Shown here: positions 36,231 to 39,198 of the stretch, piece by piece
Layout of the letters: the number at the start of each line of letters is the position of its first letter
Position numbering within the stretch: position 1 is the first letter of the stretch
Assembly (NCBI GenBank): GCA_009380095.1
Contig: WHSL01000030.1
Span: 1-39,198 of the forward strand
DNA length: 39,198 nt
DNA from: Streptosporangiales bacterium
Lineage (GTDB): Bacteria; Actinomycetota; Actinomycetes; Streptosporangiales; Streptosporangiaceae
Direction of reading: 5' to 3'
Notes under the pieces: model-generated
Told to the model about the DNA's origin: nothing
What the model saw: only the letters and a program-made list of their open reading frames with translations
Databases searched by the model: none
Made by a program: the position numbers and the translations under genes

Positions 36231-37087
36231 CGTGCCGCGGCCCGCCAGGCCGCGGCCACCCGGACCGCGTCCGCGTTGGGCCGTACGTCGTGCACGCGGA
36301 CGCACCACGCCCCGGCCTGCGCGGCGAGCGCGCTGACCGTCACCGTCGCGGCGTCGCACTGCTGGAACGGGCGCGGGGTGCCGTCCGGCGCGGCGAGCAG
36401 GCGGCCCAGGAAGCGTTTACGGGAGGCGCCGATCAGCATCGGCAGGCCCAGCTCGGCGAGGGTGTCCATGCCGGCCAGCAGCTCCCAGTCATGCGAGCCC
36501 TTCTTCGCGAAGCCGAGCCCCGGGTCGAGCACCATCAGGCTCGGATCGACCCCCTCGGCGGCCAGGCCGTCGACACGTTGCCGCAGCTCATCACGGACCT
36601 CGGTGAGAACGTCGGAGTACACGGCCCGATTGTTCATGTCATGGCTGTGCCCGCGCCAGTGCATCACCACGTACGGCACGGCGGCCTTGGCGACGAGCGG
36701 CGCCATCGCGCGGTCGGCGAGCCCGCCGCTCACGTCGTTGATCAGCTTCGCGCCCGCCCCGATCGCCACCTCCGCGACCTCGGCGCGCATCGTGTCCACG
36801 CTGACCGGCACGCCCTCCGCGGCGAGCGCCTCGATGACCGGGCGGACGCGGCGCAGCTCCTCCCGGGGGGAGATGCGCTGCGCCCCCGGGCGGGTGGACT
36901 CACCGCCCACATCGACGAGATCCGCGCCCTCGGCCATCAGGTCGAGTCCGTGCCGGATGGCGATGTCGGGATCGAAGAAGTTGCCACCGTCGGAGAACGA
37001 GTCGGGCGTGACGTTCACGACGCCCATCACCAGGCAGCGGCCCGGGTCGGGGAGACCGGGGACCCTGTGCCGCACGGGTTCGGACAT
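36227..37087 (-). CDS. folP: Dihydropteroate synthase
   Basis: FolP condenses the pterin pyrophosphate with p-aminobenzoate and is the sulfonamide target. The 286-residue TIM barrel has MGVVNVTPDSFSDGG (about 21-35), LVDVGGESTRPGA, VSVDTMRAEVA, INDVSGG, VMHWRGH, LDPGLGFAKKG, and SRKRFLGRL (about 222-230). ATG 37087 is the first gene of the folP, NTF2-like, folB, folK set. It is divergent from the histidine kinase gene with a 108-base spacer. folE, often upstream in other actinobacteria, is not here. Confidence 0.97.
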   Translation of the reverse strand: MSEPVRHRVPGLPDPGRCLVMGVVNVTPDSFSDGGNFFDPDIAIRHGLDLMAEGADLVDVGGESTRPGAQRISPREELRRVRPVIEALAAEGVPVSVDTMRAEVAEVAIGAGAKLINDVSGGLADRAMAPLVAKAAVPYVVMHWRGHSHDMNNRAVYSDVLTEVRDELRQRVDGLAAEGVDPSLMVLDPGLGFAKKGSHDWELLAGMDTLAELGLPMLIGASRKRFLGRLLAAPDGTPRPFQQCDAATVTVSALAAQAGAWCVRVHDVRPNADAVRVAAAWRAAAR

Positions 37088-37195
37088 GCGTCCACCCTAT
37101 TGGAGACGGGGGTCACTCGTACGGGGGCCCGAGACGCCCGGAAGCCTCACTTTCGTTGGTGTTCCCGCAGCTCCGGGGCGGATAGTTTCGACGTC

Positions 37196-39055
37196 ATGCG
37201 GACGAGGTGGCTGCCGCGGCTCCGTGAGCTGCGGCGCGGCGAGATCCTGCGCGACGTGGGCCTGGGGGCCGGGCTCGCGCTCCTCGTCGTGCTGGAGAAC
37301 AACTCCTTCGAGGAGGACCGAACCGCGTGGCCGCCGCTGCTGTTCGGGCTCGCCGCGCTGCTCGCCGCCGTGCTCGTCGCGCGCCCGCGGCCGGTCCTGG
37401 GGCTGGGTCTCGCGATCGGACTGTACGTGGCGCAGATCGCCACGCTGCCGAACGACTACGGGCCGTTCCCTGTCTCCGGGTTCGTGGTGCTCACCGTGCT
37501 CAGCTATTTGGCCGGGGTGCGTACGGCGCGGGCGCGGCCGGTGGCGGTGCTGTTCATCGCGTCGGCCGCGGGGGTGCTGCCGCTGGCGATGCTCACCTTC
37601 GGGACCGTGCTCGGGTTTCTGAACTGGCTGGTCTCCGTGCTCGTGGCGCTGTTCGGGATGGTGGCGCCGTGGCTGGTCGGACGGTACCGGCGGCAGCACC
37701 TGGCACTGGTCCGGGCCGGGTGGGAGCGTGCCGAGCGGCTCGAACGCGAGCAGCGCATCGTGGTGGAGCGGGAGCGGCTCCGTGAGCAGGCGCGGATCGC
37801 CCAGGACATGCACGACTCGCTCGGGCACGAGCTCAGCCTGATCACGCTGCGCGCGGGCGCGCTCGAGCTGGACGCCTCGCTTGATGAGCGGCACCGGCGG
37901 TCCGCCGGGGAGCTCCGGAAGGCGGCCGGGGCCGCCACGGATCGGCTCGGCGAGATCATCGGGCTGCTGCGTGCGGGCTCCGGGGGCGCCGGGTCCGCCG
38001 CGTCTGCCGGGTCCGCCGCATCTGCCGGGTCCGAGAGCGGCGTCGACGCACGGGGCGACGCCGGCGTCGACCTCGGGGCTTCCGAGGTGGCCGGGGCGCC
38101 GCTGGCGCCGACCGCGGAGGGGATCGCCGATGTCGTCGAACGGGTCCGCGCCTCGGGGTTGCGCGTTTCCCTGGAGGAGGAGACCGGCCCGTACGGCCCA
38201 CCGCCCCCGCTCGCGGCACAGGCGGTGCACCGTGTCGTACGCGAAGCACTGACCAACGCCGCCAAGCACGCCCCCGGCGCCGCGGTCACGGTCCGCGTCA
38301 CCCGCACGGACGACTCCACCACCGTCGGCATCACTAACACCGCCCCTCCGGAGACCGACATCCACATCGACGACGGCCCGGCCTCACCCGGCGCCGGTTC
38401 AGGGGGCGGATACGGGCTCGTCGGACTGCGGGAGCGGGTACGGCTCGCCGGCGGGACGTTGCGGGCGGAGCCGCGGGACGGCGGGTTCGCGGTCGAGGCG
38501 CGGGTGCCGGACGCGGCACCACCCGGCGCTCCCGCGGACGCCGTACCCGCGCCGGCCGCCGACAGCGAGACCGAGTCGGCACGGAGCCTCCGAGACGCCC
38601 GACGGCGGGTACGGCAGGGCCTGATCGCCGCCGTCGCCGTGCCGACAGGGCTGGCCGCCGCGATCGGCACGCTCGGAGCCGGGTACTACGTGCTCAACTC
38701 CTACCTATCGGTGCTGCCACCGGCGCGGTTCGCGGAGCTACGGATCGGGGAGCCGCAGGCCCGGGCCGAGGCGCTGCTGCCGCCGGTACAGATGATCGAC
38801 GCCCCGGACTCCCGCGGGCCGTTCCCACCCGGCGCCGAGTGCCGCCACTACCGCGCCACCGCCACCCCCTTCGCGCTCCGCACGGTGCACCGCGTGTGCT
38901 TCGACGACGGCCGCCTGGTGGCCAAGTACGCCCTCCCCAGCGGCGCCCCCCAGCAAAGCGAGGAGACACCGCGCGCCGAAGCGCCGGAATCGGAGAGCAC
39001 GTCGCCACCCGCCGGACCGGTGGCCCGAAGCGAAGGATCGGAGGCGGACGAGTGA
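37196..39055 (+). CDS. Sensor histidine kinase (HisKA_3, NarL-type) with extra C-terminal membrane-anchored domain
   Basis: The 619-residue protein has an N-terminal membrane region of about five helices (25-160), a coiled linker, and a HisKA_3 domain with phospho-acceptor His206 in RIAQDMHDSLGHELSL. The HATPase follows (REALTNAAKHAPG, then GGGYGLVGLRERVRLAGG, about 345-440). After the kinase there is a further transmembrane helix (about 475-500) and a ~75-residue outer domain with two Cys (ECRHYR, HRVCFDDGRLVAKYALP) that resembles a BamE/SmpA-like fold. ATG 37196 lies 7 bases after a TAGTTT -10-like hexamer, so it may be leaderless. Its TGA overlaps the response-regulator GTG (GTGA). Confidence 0.9.
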   Translation: MRTRWLPRLRELRRGEILRDVGLGAGLALLVVLENNSFEEDRTAWPPLLFGLAALLAAVLVARPRPVLGLGLAIGLYVAQIATLPNDYGPFPVSGFVVLTVLSYLAGVRTARARPVAVLFIASAAGVLPLAMLTFGTVLGFLNWLVSVLVALFGMVAPWLVGRYRRQHLALVRAGWERAERLEREQRIVVERERLREQARIAQDMHDSLGHELSLITLRAGALELDASLDERHRRSAGELRKAAGAATDRLGEIIGLLRAGSGGAGSAASAGSAASAGSESGVDARGDAGVDLGASEVAGAPLAPTAEGIADVVERVRASGLRVSLEEETGPYGPPPPLAAQAVHRVVREALTNAAKHAPGAAVTVRVTRTDDSTTVGITNTAPPETDIHIDDGPASPGAGSGGGYGLVGLRERVRLAGGTLRAEPRDGGFAVEARVPDAAPPGAPADAVPAPAADSETESARSLRDARRRVRQGLIAAVAVPTGLAAAIGTLGAGYYVLNSYLSVLPPARFAELRIGEPQARAEALLPPVQMIDAPDSRGPFPPGAECRHYRATATPFALRTVHRVCFDDGRLVAKYALPSGAPQQSEETPRAEAPESESTSPPAGPVARSEGSEADE

Positions 39056-39198
39056 TCCGGGTGTTGGTGGCCGACGACGAGGCGATGATCCGGGCGGGGG
39101 TGCGGGCGATCCTCGCGGCGGATCCGGAGATCGAGGTGGTGGCCGAGGCCGGCGACGGGCGGGAGGCCGTGGAGACGACGCGCGCGCACCGGGTGGAC
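39052..39198 (+). CDS. Response regulator receiver domain, NarL/FixJ type (partial)
   Basis: The gene starts at GTG 39052, overlapping the kinase stop by 4 bases, and runs off the window end after 49 codons. The visible part (MIRVLVADDEAMIRAGVRAI, then EVVAEAGDGREAVE) is the start of a receiver domain with the acidic pair DD near residues 8-9. The phospho-acceptor Asp and the DNA-binding domain lie beyond the window. It is the cognate partner of the upstream kinase. Confidence 0.93.
   Translation, partial: MIRVLVADDEAMIRAGVRAILAADPEIEVVAEAGDGREAVETTRAHRVD

Overview
The window is chromosomal DNA from a high-GC actinomycete. GC content is very high throughout, GTG starts are common, and several genes look leaderless. 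The gene order clpC, lsr2, lysS, coaX, nadB/nadC, panC, DUF2520 oxidoreductase, orphan nuoD, DUF3180, folK, folB, folP, with mutY close by, is the conserved actinobacterial block also known from Mycobacterium and Streptomyces. A Streptosporangiales-type organism is my best guess, from gene content only. I see no rRNA, tRNA, CRISPR array, transposase or prophage. The insertions into the conserved block look like accessory genes rather than one recognisable mobile element.

Region 1 (1-4830): GC-rich tandem repeats, a membrane-anchored lipoprotein-like gene (-), divergent mutY (+), and a NACHT-LRR STAND NTPase (+) whose middle carries two apparent internal deletions. A perfect palindrome separates it from convergent clpC. 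Region 2 (4826-8516): clpC, lsr2 and a small membrane protein, all on the minus strand. Region 3 (8517-17250): an Endonuclease Q-UvrD helicase fusion, a palindromic repeat element, a hypothetical gene, an argA-like acetyltransferase, a c-di-AMP riboswitch in front of an NlpC/P60 hydrolase, a LuxR-type HTH protein and a LacI regulator. Region 4 (17346-21690): a P450, lysS, and an ECF42-type sigma factor with its DGPF/YCII partner. Region 5 (21771-27154): a second palindromic repeat, then coaX, a nadB-nadC fusion, panC and a PanG-like reductase in one overlapping minus-strand operon for NAD and coenzyme A precursors. Region 6 (27155-34824): a structured intergenic region, a MidA/NDUFAF7-type methyltransferase, a second P450, two bacterial PH-domain membrane proteins, a solitary nuoD and a DUF3180 membrane protein. 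Region 7 (34886-39198): folK, folB, an NTF2-like protein and folP (overlapping folate operon), and a divergent two-component system cut by the window end.

Themes. Cofactor synthesis (pantothenate/CoA, NAD, folate) forms two tightly coupled minus-strand operons. DNA repair and defence appear as MutY, EndoQ-UvrD and the NACHT protein. The MidA-family methyltransferase and the solitary NuoD suggest a modifier-substrate pair, because the mitochondrial homologue NDUFAF7 methylates the NuoD homologue NDUFS2 at an arginine that is conserved here. All functional calls come from reading motifs in the translated sequence; no database search was run.
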